Origin: an uncultured bacterium
Lineage (GTDB): Bacteria; Planctomycetota; Phycisphaerae; Phycisphaerales; SM1A02
Reading direction: 5' to 3'
Length of the DNA: 64,000 nucleotides
NCBI GenBank assembly: GCA_903891095.1
Contig: CAITDI010000050.1
Coordinates: 1 to 64,000 of the forward strand
Shown: positions 27,370-35,786 of the stretch, piece by piece
Layout: each line of letters begins with the position of its first letter
Position numbering within the stretch: the stretch's first letter is position 1
Position numbers and translations under genes: made by a program
The notes under the pieces: generated by a model
Seen by the model: only the letters and a program-made list of their open reading frames with translations
Databases searched by the model: none
Told to the model about the DNA's origin: nothing

Positions 27370-29034
27370 ATGTCGCACGACGAATCACACCAGTCGGAAA
27401 GCGGACAACCGAAGCCCGGTCCCGGATCAAGCTCCGGCAGCTTCGCCTACGAGCTCCGAGGCACACGCCCTCTCGACGACGCCGAGCGCGCAGCTCTTGC
27501 GCGTTTCGCGGTGACCGAGCTCGCGATCCGCGAGGCAGCTCCCGACCGCGCCGCACGCGCGCTCGAGCTCCTCGGCGAAGGCGTCGGCGTCGTGGAAGCA
27601 TCCGGCGAGATCGTCTGGCTCAACCAAGGCCTTGCCCGGCAAGCTCCCGAGACGATGCGTCGGTTTGCCGACTGCTGCGTCGACGCCATCGCCGCGTGGC
27701 GGCGTTCGCGGGCGACCGCGGGCACGCTTCGATCGAGCTTCCGCGCGGGCGGATCCTGGTACGAGACCGTCGTGACGCCCCTGCGCCGCAACGGCGCCAC
27801 CGAAGGCCCCGTCGACAGCGCGGTCGCCCTGCTCGTCGACGCAACCGCGACCCGCCGCATGCAGGACCGGCTCGACGCGATCGATCAGGCTGGATCCGAG
27901 CTCCTTCGCTTCGACGCCGAGTCGATCCGCACCATGAACGCGCCCGAGCGCCTCCGCGCCCTTGAAGGACGCGTCGTGGCCGCGACCCGCAGCGTGCTCG
28001 GATTCGACCACTTCGAGTACCGCCTGACCGACCGGCGCACCGACCAGCTCGAGCTCGTGTTCTGCAGCGGGCTGGTTCCGCTCGGGATCGGCGAGCGCAT
28101 CTTCGCGCGCGCCGAGGGCAACGGCCTTTGCGGCGTGGTCGCCGCGACCGGCAACAGCGTGCTCTGCGCCGACACGGCGTCGGATGCCCGCTATCTGCAC
28201 GGACTTCCCGGCGCGCGCAGCTCGCTCACCGTGCCGCTGCGGCTCTACGACCGCGTGGTCGGCGTGATGAACGTCGAGAGCACGGAGCCCGACTTCTTCG
28301 ACGACGAGGACCGGATCGGCGCGGAGCTCCTCGGCCGTTACGTCGCGCTGTCGCTCAACATCCTCGACATGCTCGTCGCCGAGCGCTGCGAGACCAACCG
28401 GACGCTCCTCGGCAACATCGCCCGCGAGTCGGCGACGTCGCTCGAGCAGATCGCCAACGACGCACGCGCGCTCCTCGCGCGCACCGGCGACGGCGAGGCG
28501 CACGCGATGGCATCGCGGCTGATCGAGAACGTCGCGAAGGTCGACGCGCTTCTCCGCACCACCGCGAGCGCGCCGGGCGGCGTGCTCGGTGCGGACGACT
28601 TCCTGCGCGAAGGCGTGCGCGATCCCGTGTTCGGCGGTCGCGTGGTCGCCGTCGCCGACGACGAGGCCGCGATCCGCGGCACCGTCCGCGCCGTGCTCGA
28701 GCAGCAAGGCTGCTCCGTGGACGAGTTCGCCGACGGCGCCACCGCGATCAAGGCCGTGCGCGAGCGCGCGGCATCCGGCCGCGCCTACGACCTCGTGATC
28801 TCCGACGTGCGCATGCCCGACGCGAACGGCTACGAGGTGTTCCGCGCGACCAAGGACTCGAACAGCGCGACGCCGGTCATCCTGATGACGGCGTTCGGCT
28901 ACGACCCGAACCACTCGATCGTGCGCTCGAGCCAGGAAGGCCTGCATTGCTTCCTGTTCAAGCCGTTCCAGGTGTCGCAGCTGCTCGAGGAGTCGCGCAA
29001 GGCGCTCACCGAGCAGCAGCCGCAAGGCGGCTGA
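27370..29034 (+). CDS. PAS-GAF-receiver signalling protein without kinase domain
   Basis: 554 residues. Residues ~55-165 are PAS-like (ALELLGEGVGVVEASGEIVWLNQGL). Residues ~190-345 are a GAF domain (VLGFDHFEYRL, EGNGLCGVVAATGNSVLCAD, SSLTVPLRLYDRVVGVMNVES). A helical segment follows that resembles a histidine-kinase dimerisation helix but lacks the phosphorylated His (LLGNIARESATSLEQIAND). Residues ~425-545 are a response-regulator receiver with phospho-acceptor Asp479 in VISDVRMPDANGYEVF and Lys in FLFKPF. There is no HATPase domain, so it cannot autophosphorylate and must receive phosphate from another kinase or act by binding. No output domain follows the receiver. ATG 27370 is favoured by the upstream promoter. 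Confidence 0.88.
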   Translation: MSHDESHQSESGQPKPGPGSSSGSFAYELRGTRPLDDAERAALARFAVTELAIREAAPDRAARALELLGEGVGVVEASGEIVWLNQGLARQAPETMRRFADCCVDAIAAWRRSRATAGTLRSSFRAGGSWYETVVTPLRRNGATEGPVDSAVALLVDATATRRMQDRLDAIDQAGSELLRFDAESIRTMNAPERLRALEGRVVAATRSVLGFDHFEYRLTDRRTDQLELVFCSGLVPLGIGERIFARAEGNGLCGVVAATGNSVLCADTASDARYLHGLPGARSSLTVPLRLYDRVVGVMNVESTEPDFFDDEDRIGAELLGRYVALSLNILDMLVAERCETNRTLLGNIARESATSLEQIANDARALLARTGDGEAHAMASRLIENVAKVDALLRTTASAPGGVLGADDFLREGVRDPVFGGRVVAVADDEAAIRGTVRAVLEQQGCSVDEFADGATAIKAVRERAASGRAYDLVISDVRMPDANGYEVFRATKDSNSATPVILMTAFGYDPNHSIVRSSQEGLHCFLFKPFQVSQLLEESRKALTEQQPQGG

Positions 29035-29070
29035 CCGCGCGAGAACGCGGCGACGACACGCTCCCCTGCG

Positions 29071-30216
29071 TCAGGCGTTGCTTCGCAGCGCCACCAGCAC
29101 GCGATCGATCCCATCGCCGTCCTTGAGGACTTCGACATTCTGCCAGTGCTTGCCGTGCGGCGAGCCGGAAACGAGCGCACGCGCTGCGTCGCCGTGCTTC
29201 CACCCGATCTCGATGAGGAGCATTCCGCCGGGAGCGATGCGCTCCGCAGCGCCATCGACGATGCGCCTCACGAAGTCGAGGCCGTCGGCGCCGCCACGCA
29301 ACGCGCTCGCGGGCTCGTACTCGCGGACATTGCGGTCAAGCGCCGCATACTCCGCGTCGGTGACGTACGGCGGATTCGACACGATGAGGTCGAATGGCTC
29401 CTCGCCATGCGCGAGCGCACCCCAAAGGTCGCCCGCGCGCACGTCGATCGCAACGCCGAGCTGGCGCGCGTTGTCGCGCGCGAGCTCGACGGCTTCGCGC
29501 ACGACGTCGGTCGCGACGACGGTGATGTCGCCGGTGGTGGTCTCCGCGACGGCTGCGGCTGCGGCCGCGGACTCCTCACCGATCGAAATCGTCGGCAGCG
29601 CGTCGACCGCCGCGCGCTCTCCGCGCAGCGGCTTGCAACCCGCGTTCGAAGGGCGTGCGATCGCCTTCATGCCAAGCGCGATGGAGACCGCGATGCAGCC
29701 AGTGCCGGTGCAGAGGTCGAGCACGCGCACCGCGCCTGCGCCGCGTTCGGCATGCCGCGCGCGATACCACTCGAGCGCACGCTCAACGAGCGTCTCGGTG
29801 CACGGTCGCGGAATCAGCGTGCACGGCGCAACCTTGAAATCACGGCCAAAGAACGTCCACCGCCCGACGAGGAACTGCACCGGCTCATGCCGCCCCGCAC
29901 GCGCCACGAGCGCGCGCAACGCCGCGAGCTCATCGCCCGCGAGCTCGCGGTCCGGCTCCATGTACAGCTTGAGTCGCTCGACCTTGAGCACGTCGGCAAG
30001 CAGCACCTCGGCGACATGCCGCGGACTGTCGACCTCGCGGTCCTTGAGAAAGCCGGTGATCCAGCCGAGGAGCTTGCGGACGGTCCAAGGTCCTTCAGAC
30101 TTTGGGCCTTCAGACTTTGGTCCTTCAGATCTTGGTCCTTCAGGTTTGCCCGCCACGGACTTCTCCGCTGCTTCGACGTTGCCCTGCGTTGAACCCGCGC
30201 CCGATCGAGCGTCCAT
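29071..30216 (-). CDS. prmC: Release-factor glutamine methyltransferase (PrmC/HemK)
   Basis: PrmC methylates the GGQ glutamine of RF1 and RF2. The 381-residue protein (family norm about 280) has the PrmC helical domain at ~45-125 (TVRKLLGWITGFLKDREVDSPRHVAEVLL), then FLVGRWTFFGRDFKVAPCTLIPRP, a SAM loop VLDLCTGTGCIAVSIAL, and the active-site motif SNPPYVTDAEY. The extra length comes from an N-terminal tail containing SEGPK repeats and an Ala/Glu-rich insertion of about 45 residues between the SAM loop and the following strand (ARPSNAGCKPLRGERAAVD...). ATG 30216 is used; upstream in-frame sequence overlaps the divergent genes. Identity is secure despite the insertions. Confidence 0.93.
   Translation of the reverse strand: MDARSGAGSTQGNVEAAEKSVAGKPEGPRSEGPKSEGPKSEGPWTVRKLLGWITGFLKDREVDSPRHVAEVLLADVLKVERLKLYMEPDRELAGDELAALRALVARAGRHEPVQFLVGRWTFFGRDFKVAPCTLIPRPCTETLVERALEWYRARHAERGAGAVRVLDLCTGTGCIAVSIALGMKAIARPSNAGCKPLRGERAAVDALPTISIGEESAAAAAAVAETTTGDITVVATDVVREAVELARDNARQLGVAIDVRAGDLWGALAHGEEPFDLIVSNPPYVTDAEYAALDRNVREYEPASALRGGADGLDFVRRIVDGAAERIAPGGMLLIEIGWKHGDAARALVSGSPHGKHWQNVEVLKDGDGIDRVLVALRSNA
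30089..30148 (-). repeat. Four 15-base tandem repeats in prmC
   Basis: Units GGTCCTTCAGACTTT-like at 30089, 30104, 30119 and 30134 (plus-strand reading) encode the repeated SEGPK/SEGPR pentapeptide near the N terminus. The third and fourth copies carry substitutions. Confidence 0.88.
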
Positions 30217-30483
30217 GCTGCCTCCCTGCGTTTGATGCCTGCCGTGAGGTCGCATCGTACGGTTCTCGGAGCGGCATTTTCTGCGCCAGACGCTCTCCCG
30301 CAAATCAGGGCAGGATTCCTGCGCGCTGGCATTGCGTGCAGGATTGGTGAAGCATCCCCGCGAATCAACCATGGAGGCATTCGCCTTGTCGCTGACCGCA
30401 GGAGGCTTCGCTACGATGTCCGCCCCCCGCGCCCGCCTTGCGGCCGTGAACACCCGACGCGAATCCCGATCCGAAGCCCCGCC

Positions 30484-30924
30484 GTGAACCCGATCTTCCA
30501 AACCGTCCTCTCCGAAGCGAACGCCCGCGGAGTCTTTAGCCGGATCGAGAGCATGCCCGATCGGCTGCGCTGCCATGCCAAGGATTGCCCGGAGCCGGCC
30601 TGGTACGAGCTCGCGTCGGTCGGCAACCAGCTGATCGTCCGCTTCGCGACGCCGGACCGCTGGCTCAGCGAGTCGATCGAGTCCGACCTGATGCACTTCG
30701 GCGACCCGCTCGAGGAACTCGTCGAGGAAGAGCTCGCCGAACTCGGCTGGCGCGGCAAGGTGCCGACGATCCGCCACTTCCGCGACGACGACAAGCTGTA
30801 CACCTTCGAGAACCCGGTCCCGGCCGAATCGGTCGCCAGCCCGGAGCTCGTAGCCAAGTTCCTGTTCGCCTACGAGGCCGCGTTCCGCGCGCTCGGCGAC
30901 GTGGGCGGTGGCGACGAGGAGTGA
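30484..30924 (+). CDS. Small conserved hypothetical protein
   Basis: 146 residues from GTG 30484 (VNPIFQTVLSEANARGVFSRIE). No signal peptide or membrane helix. The make-up (one CHAKDC cysteine pair near residue 30, then alternating strands and acidic helices such as LEELVEEELAELGW and FAYEAAFRALGD) resembles small YbjN or chaperone-like folds, but the match is not strong enough to name. It lies divergent from prmC and 116 bases before the glycosyltransferase gene. Codon use is typical of the genome, so I believe it is real; its function is unknown. Confidence 0.75.
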   Translation: MNPIFQTVLSEANARGVFSRIESMPDRLRCHAKDCPEPAWYELASVGNQLIVRFATPDRWLSESIESDLMHFGDPLEELVEEELAELGWRGKVPTIRHFRDDDKLYTFENPVPAESVASPELVAKFLFAYEAAFRALGDVGGGDEE

Positions 30925-31039
30925 CGTGACCAGGGGCGGATGAGAGAGAGATCGTGGAATGTCTGCGGCGAGTGCCGCAGGGTGCGCGTTTGGATCGCGC
31001 GAGGGCCGGTCGTTCGACCGGAAGGGAATCGGAATCGGG

Positions 31040-32602
31040 ATGGCAACACGCGTACTCATGCTCGGCTGGGAATTTCCCCCGTTCATCACGGGCGGCCTCG
31101 GCACGGCCTGCTACGGACTCACCAAAGCTCTTGACCGGCAGAATGTCGATGTCACCTTCGTGCTGCCGAAGACCGTGCCCGCCGACAGCGCTTCGCATGT
31201 GCGGCTCGTGAGCCCGGGCGCGATCCTCGAGCGCGCGAACAGCCGCATCCCGGCTCCCGTCGGCACGACGCCGCCCGCCGCGAAGGTCGCCGTGCCCGTC
31301 AAGCCCGCGCCCGCGCAGCCCGCTGCACCCCAAGCTCCCAAGCCCGACATGACGGTCGAGGAGCGCGAGTCGTGGTCTCGTATCGTCTCCGAGTTCTCGA
31401 CGACGCGCTTCATCGAGATTCCCGGCGAGTACCAGTCGGTCTACGCGTCGAGCGAGTCGACCGCGCCATCGCGCGTGGCCGAGACCGTGCGCCGCATGCG
31501 CGAGTCCGGATGGAGCATCGAGCGCATCCGCACGCTCGCCAAGGCGGGCGCGTTTCCCGAGCTCGTCGGCGACCCGATCGACCGCGCGATCGAATCGGCG
31601 CTGCCCGAGACCGCCGGCCGCGCGAAGGAAGCCGTCGGCGCACGCGGCGCGGACGCAGCCGACTACTCCGGCGACCTCCTCGGCATGGCCGAGCGATACG
31701 CGCGCTTCGCCGTCGACGCGACGCGCGGCATGCAGTTCGACGTGATCCACGCGCACGACTGGCTCACCTACCCCGCGGGCCTCGCGATCGCGAAGCTCAC
31801 CGGCAAGCCGCTCATCGTGCACGTCCACTCGACCGAGTTCGACCGCTCGGGCGAGCACCCGAACCAGCAGGTCTACAACATCGAGCGCCGCGGCATGCAC
31901 GGCGCCACGCGCGCGATCGCGGTGAGCATGCTCACCAAGAACGTCTGCGTGAACCGCTACGGCGTGAACGCCTCGAAGATCGACGTCGTCTACAACGGCG
32001 TCGACCTCGATCCCGCGGGCGCCGGCGTGCAGCCGATCCACTCGAAGGACAAGATCGTCCTCTACTTCGGCCGCATCACCATGCAGAAGGGCCCGGAGTA
32101 CTTCATCCAGGCCGCGAAGCGCGTGCTCGAGTACATGGACGACGTCAAGTTCGTCGTCGCGGGCTCGGGCGACCAGGCCGCGCGCATGATCGAGATGGCG
32201 GCGCAGATGGGGATCGGCCACAAGGTGCTCTTCACGGGCTTCCTGCGCGGCCGCGACATCTCGCGCGTGTTCGCGATGGCGGACCTCTACGTGATGCCGA
32301 GCGTCAGCGAGCCGTTCGGCATCGCGCCGCTGGAGGCGATGAGCCACAACGTGCCCGCGCTGATCTCGAAGAGCTCGGGCGTGAGCGAGGTGCTGATGCA
32401 CGCGCTCAAGGTGGACTTCTGGGACATCGAGGACATGGCGGACAAGATCATCGCGGTCCTCCGCTATCCCCCGCTGTCGCGGCAGCTCGTCGAGCACGGC
32501 GCGTTCGAGATCCGCGGCATCAACTGGGACGGCGCGGCGATCCGCACGGCCCGTGTTTATGAACGCGCGATCGCGGCCGCAAGCCCGCGCCCGTCGTACT
32601 GA
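31040..32602 (+). CDS. Glycosyltransferase family 4, glycogen-synthase-like N terminus
   Basis: 520 residues from ATG 31040. The N terminus VLMLGWEFPPFITGGLGTACYGL has the nucleotide-sugar-binding ...GG... loop of GT5/GT4 starch/glycogen-synthase-type enzymes. The C-terminal Rossmann half is classical GT4: ILYFGRITMQKGPEYFIQA, VVAGSGDQAARM, LYVMPSVSEPFGIAPLEAMS (the EPFG E-x7-E motif). Between the two halves is an unusual stretch of about 110 residues (approximately 65-180), beginning with a Pro/Ala-rich linker and containing a charged helical part. ATG 31040 is preferred to an upstream in-frame ATG (30959) because the intervening residues look non-coding. Product may be a glucan or an envelope glycan; not resolved. 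Confidence 0.9.
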   Translation: MATRVLMLGWEFPPFITGGLGTACYGLTKALDRQNVDVTFVLPKTVPADSASHVRLVSPGAILERANSRIPAPVGTTPPAAKVAVPVKPAPAQPAAPQAPKPDMTVEERESWSRIVSEFSTTRFIEIPGEYQSVYASSESTAPSRVAETVRRMRESGWSIERIRTLAKAGAFPELVGDPIDRAIESALPETAGRAKEAVGARGADAADYSGDLLGMAERYARFAVDATRGMQFDVIHAHDWLTYPAGLAIAKLTGKPLIVHVHSTEFDRSGEHPNQQVYNIERRGMHGATRAIAVSMLTKNVCVNRYGVNASKIDVVYNGVDLDPAGAGVQPIHSKDKIVLYFGRITMQKGPEYFIQAAKRVLEYMDDVKFVVAGSGDQAARMIEMAAQMGIGHKVLFTGFLRGRDISRVFAMADLYVMPSVSEPFGIAPLEAMSHNVPALISKSSGVSEVLMHALKVDFWDIEDMADKIIAVLRYPPLSRQLVEHGAFEIRGINWDGAAIRTARVYERAIAAASPRPSY

Positions 32603-32683
32603 GCGCCCCTGCTGCGCGGCCCTGCACTCCCGCGCGCGTCGAAAACCACCGTTTCATGCGCCCGCCCGAGGCGTGGGAGGATT

Positions 32684-32689
32684 TATACT
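32684..32689 (+). promoter_or_regulatory. -10 element TATACT before putA
   Basis: TATACT is one base from the TATAAT consensus and ends ten bases before the putA ATG at 32700. A transcript would carry only a few leader bases and no Shine-Dalgarno sequence. Confidence 0.5.
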
Positions 32690-32699
32690 CCGCCCCTCT

Positions 32700-35600
32700 A
32701 TGGCGCTGTTTTTCAAGAAGAAGCCCGCTCCCGCCCCTGCCCCCAGCACTCCCGCGACGCCCGCAGGCCGCGTGGTCGAGCGCGATCCAGCCGTCGAGGC
32801 GCGCACGCTCGCGATCGGCGCGGACTTCCTGAACCGCGCGCGCAACGCCCGCACCAACATGCTCAGCGTGTGGAGCGAAGGCCTGATGGACTGGGCGATG
32901 CAGGACGAGGCCTTCAAGGTCCAGATCTTCCGCTTCGTCGACTGCTTCCCGACGCTCAAGGACAACGACGCGGTCTACGACCATCTCACCGACTACCTCG
33001 CGCAGCCGGGCGTGACGCCGCCGCCGTTCGTGGCGACGGGCCTCAAGGCCGGCGCGCTCGCGAAGGGCATCGTCACCAAGGCGATGTCCACGCAGATCAC
33101 CTCGATGGCGCAGAAGTTCATCGCGGGCACCGACGCCGCGAGCGCGCTGCCGACCCTCAGGAAGATCTGGGATTCGGGGCTCTGCTTCTCCGTCGATCTG
33201 CTCGGCGAGGCGTGCGTGAGCGACGAGGAGGCCGAGGCCTACCGCCGCAAGTACCTCGACCTCATCGAGAACCTGCCGCAGACCGTCGCGTCGTGGAACG
33301 CGAATTCGCGGCTCGAGAGCGACCACCTCGGCGCGATCCCGCGCACGAACGTGTCGATCAAGATCAGCTCGCTCTCCGCGCGCGTCGACCCGATCGACAC
33401 CGAGGGCTCGATCCGCGGGCTGCTCGAGAACATCGGGCCGATCCTCGAGGCCGCGAAGCGCAAGGGCGTCTTCGTGAACTTCGACATGGAGCAGTTCGCG
33501 CTCAAGGACCTCACGCTCGAGCTCTTCATGCGCGCGTGCGAGAAGCACGACTTCCAGGCGGGCCTCGCGATGCAGGCGTACCTGCGCTCGGGCGACGACG
33601 ATGCGCGCCGCATCATCGAGTGGTCGAAGCGCACGGGCCGCCAGGTCACGGTGCGCCTCGTCAAGGGCGCGTACTGGGACTACGAGACGATCAACGCCGA
33701 GCAGCAAGGCTGGCCGGTGCCGGTGTGGAGCCGCAAGGTCGACACCGACGCGAGCTTCGAGCGGATGGCCGCGGCGTTCGTCGCGTCGACGCCGGCGACC
33801 AAGGGCGAGGGCGGCGTCAAGCTCGCGCTCGGCAGCCACAACGCGCGCTCGATCTCGGCGACGCTCGCCGCGCTTGAGAAGCGCGGACTCCCGAAGTCGG
33901 CGCTCGAGCTCCAGATGCTCTACGGCATGGGCGACCAGCTCAAGGCCGCGGCGGTCGAGATGGACCTCCGCCTGCGCGAGTATGTGCCGATCGGCGAGCT
34001 GATCCCCGGCATGGCGTACCTCGTGCGCCGCCTGCTCGAGAACAGCTCGAACGAGTCGTGGCTCAAGGCGGGCTTCAAGGACAACGCGTCGACCGAGCGG
34101 CTCCTCGCGAGCCCGCACCGCGCGTTCGAGGCCGATCCCGGCATCGAGCGCATCGCGAAGGCGCCCGAGCGCCACAAGCTGAGCGACGCACCCGCGGGGA
34201 TCTCCAACGGCCGCGCGTTCTACACCGAGCCGATGCGCAACTTCGCGATCAAGCCGCAGCGCGACGCGTTCGCCGCCGCGATGGCGCGCGCGAGCGTGCC
34301 GCAGGTCGCGAACGCAGGCACCGCCGACGACGCGAAGCGCGCGGTCGCCAGTGCTCACGCCGCGTTCGATTCGTGGCGCGACACCGAGTACACGACGCGC
34401 GCCGCGGTGCTCGTCAACGCCGCCAACGAGATGCGCGCCCGCCGCGACGAGCTCTCCGCGGTCATCGTGCGGGAGTCCGGCAAGGTCTGGCGCGAGGCCG
34501 ACGCCGATGTGTGCGAGGCGATCGACTTCTGCGAGTACTACGCGCGCGAAGGCGCGAAGCTGTTCGCGGCCGAGCGGCTCGGGCAGTTCGTCGGCGAGCT
34601 CGACGAGCAGTGGTACCAGCCGCGCGGCGTCGCGGCGATCATCGCGCCGTGGAACTTCCCGCTCGCGATCTGCTGCGGCATGACCGTCGCCGCGCTCGTG
34701 ACCGGCAACACCGTCGTCGTGAAGCCCGCCGAGCAGACGCCCGCGATCGCGAAGCTGATGTGCGAGATCCTCTGGAAGGCGGGCGCGCCCAAGGAAGTGC
34801 TGCACTTCATCGCCGGTCCCGGCGAGACCGTCGGCGCGACGCTTGTCCGCGACCCGCGCGTCGCGATCATCGCGTTCACCGGCTCGAAGGCCGTCGGCCT
34901 CGACATCGTGCAGGCCTCGGGCGTCGTCGCGCCGGGCCAGGAGTTCGTGAAGAAGGTCGTCTGCGAGATGGGCGGCAAGAACGCCGTGATCATCGACGCA
35001 TCGGCCGACCTCGACGAAGCCGTGCTCGCGGTGCGCCAGAGCGCGTTCGGCTTCTGCGGGCAGAAGTGCTCCGCGGCGAGCCGCGCGATCGTGGTGGGCA
35101 GCGCGTACGAGCCGTTCCTGCACCGACTCGTCGGCGCGACGCGCGCGCTCGTCGTCGGCGATCCGTCGAGCCCGTCGACCGACATCGGTCCCGTGATCGA
35201 CGAGGAGGCCGCGAGGAAGATCCGCTCTTACATCGAGATCGGCAAGGGCGAAGGCAAGCACGAGCTCACGCTCGAGATCCCCGCGGGACTCGAGGCGAAG
35301 GTCGGCAAGCCGTACGTCGGGCCGTCGATCTTCAGCGGCATCCGTCCCGAGCATCGTCTCGCGCGCGAGGAGATCTTCGGCCCCGTGCTCGCGGTGATGC
35401 CTGCGAAGGACTTCAGCGAGGCGCTCGCGATCGCGAACGCGCCCGAGTACAAGCTCACCGGCGGCGTGTTCAGCCGCAAGCCCGCGAACCTCGCGCGCGC
35501 ACGCCGCGAGTTCCGCGTCGGCAACCTGTATCTCAACCGCGGCATCACCGGCGCGCTCGTCGGACGCCAGCCGTTCGGCGGCTTCGGCATGTCGGGCATC

Positions 35601-35702
35601 GGCTCGAAGGCCGGCGGTCGCGACTACCTGCTGCAGTTCGTCGAGCCGCGCGCGGTCTGCGAGAACACGATGCGCCGCGGGTTCGCGCCCGGGCTCGAGT
35701 GA
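32700..35702 (+). CDS. putA: Bifunctional proline dehydrogenase / P5C dehydrogenase
   Basis: PutA oxidises proline to glutamate through two active sites. About 1000 residues, the short PutA type without an N-terminal ribbon-helix-helix DNA-binding domain. The N-terminal ~25 residues are Lys/Pro/Ala-rich. Residues ~60-480 form the FAD proline dehydrogenase barrel (VSIKISSLSARVDP, FVNFDMEQF, RLVKGAYWDYE, LGSHNARS, EYVPIGELIPGM). Residues ~520-1000 form the aldehyde dehydrogenase: APWNFPLAI, GPGETVGATLV, EMGGKNAV and the catalytic Cys790 in FCGQKCSAASRA, ending GFGMSGIGSKAGGRDYL. Self-regulation by DNA binding is therefore not expected. A terminator follows at 35741. Confidence 0.96.
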   Translation: MALFFKKKPAPAPAPSTPATPAGRVVERDPAVEARTLAIGADFLNRARNARTNMLSVWSEGLMDWAMQDEAFKVQIFRFVDCFPTLKDNDAVYDHLTDYLAQPGVTPPPFVATGLKAGALAKGIVTKAMSTQITSMAQKFIAGTDAASALPTLRKIWDSGLCFSVDLLGEACVSDEEAEAYRRKYLDLIENLPQTVASWNANSRLESDHLGAIPRTNVSIKISSLSARVDPIDTEGSIRGLLENIGPILEAAKRKGVFVNFDMEQFALKDLTLELFMRACEKHDFQAGLAMQAYLRSGDDDARRIIEWSKRTGRQVTVRLVKGAYWDYETINAEQQGWPVPVWSRKVDTDASFERMAAAFVASTPATKGEGGVKLALGSHNARSISATLAALEKRGLPKSALELQMLYGMGDQLKAAAVEMDLRLREYVPIGELIPGMAYLVRRLLENSSNESWLKAGFKDNASTERLLASPHRAFEADPGIERIAKAPERHKLSDAPAGISNGRAFYTEPMRNFAIKPQRDAFAAAMARASVPQVANAGTADDAKRAVASAHAAFDSWRDTEYTTRAAVLVNAANEMRARRDELSAVIVRESGKVWREADADVCEAIDFCEYYAREGAKLFAAERLGQFVGELDEQWYQPRGVAAIIAPWNFPLAICCGMTVAALVTGNTVVVKPAEQTPAIAKLMCEILWKAGAPKEVLHFIAGPGETVGATLVRDPRVAIIAFTGSKAVGLDIVQASGVVAPGQEFVKKVVCEMGGKNAVIIDASADLDEAVLAVRQSAFGFCGQKCSAASRAIVVGSAYEPFLHRLVGATRALVVGDPSSPSTDIGPVIDEEAARKIRSYIEIGKGEGKHELTLEIPAGLEAKVGKPYVGPSIFSGIRPEHRLAREEIFGPVLAVMPAKDFSEALAIANAPEYKLTGGVFSRKPANLARARREFRVGNLYLNRGITGALVGRQPFGGFGMSGIGSKAGGRDYLLQFVEPRAVCENTMRRGFAPGLE

Positions 35703-35740
35703 CGCACGGCGGGCACGCAGCGGAAATCCACGCGTAAAAC

Positions 35741-35767
35741 ACGCGCGCTTTCAGGAGCGCGCGTTTT
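35741..35767 (+). terminator. Intrinsic terminator of putA
   Basis: Nine-base-pair stem ACGCGCGCT/AGCGCGCGT with a six-base loop and a short TTTT tail, preceded by AAAAC, so it may work in both directions. Confidence 0.75.
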
Positions 35768-35773
35768 CACATG

Positions 35774-35779
35774 TAGAAC
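35774..35779 (+). promoter_or_regulatory. Putative -10 element TAGAAC before the YifB-like gene
   Basis: Within TGTAGAACT, ending seven bases before the ATG at 35787; if used the mRNA would be leaderless. It abuts the putA terminator. Weak by itself. Confidence 0.3.
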
Positions 35780-35786
35780 TGGGCGC

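Noticed and set aside
30959-31039. N-terminal extension of the glycosyltransferase from ATG 30959
   Set aside because: The extra residues are low-quality coding, and ATG 31040 starts exactly at the first beta strand.
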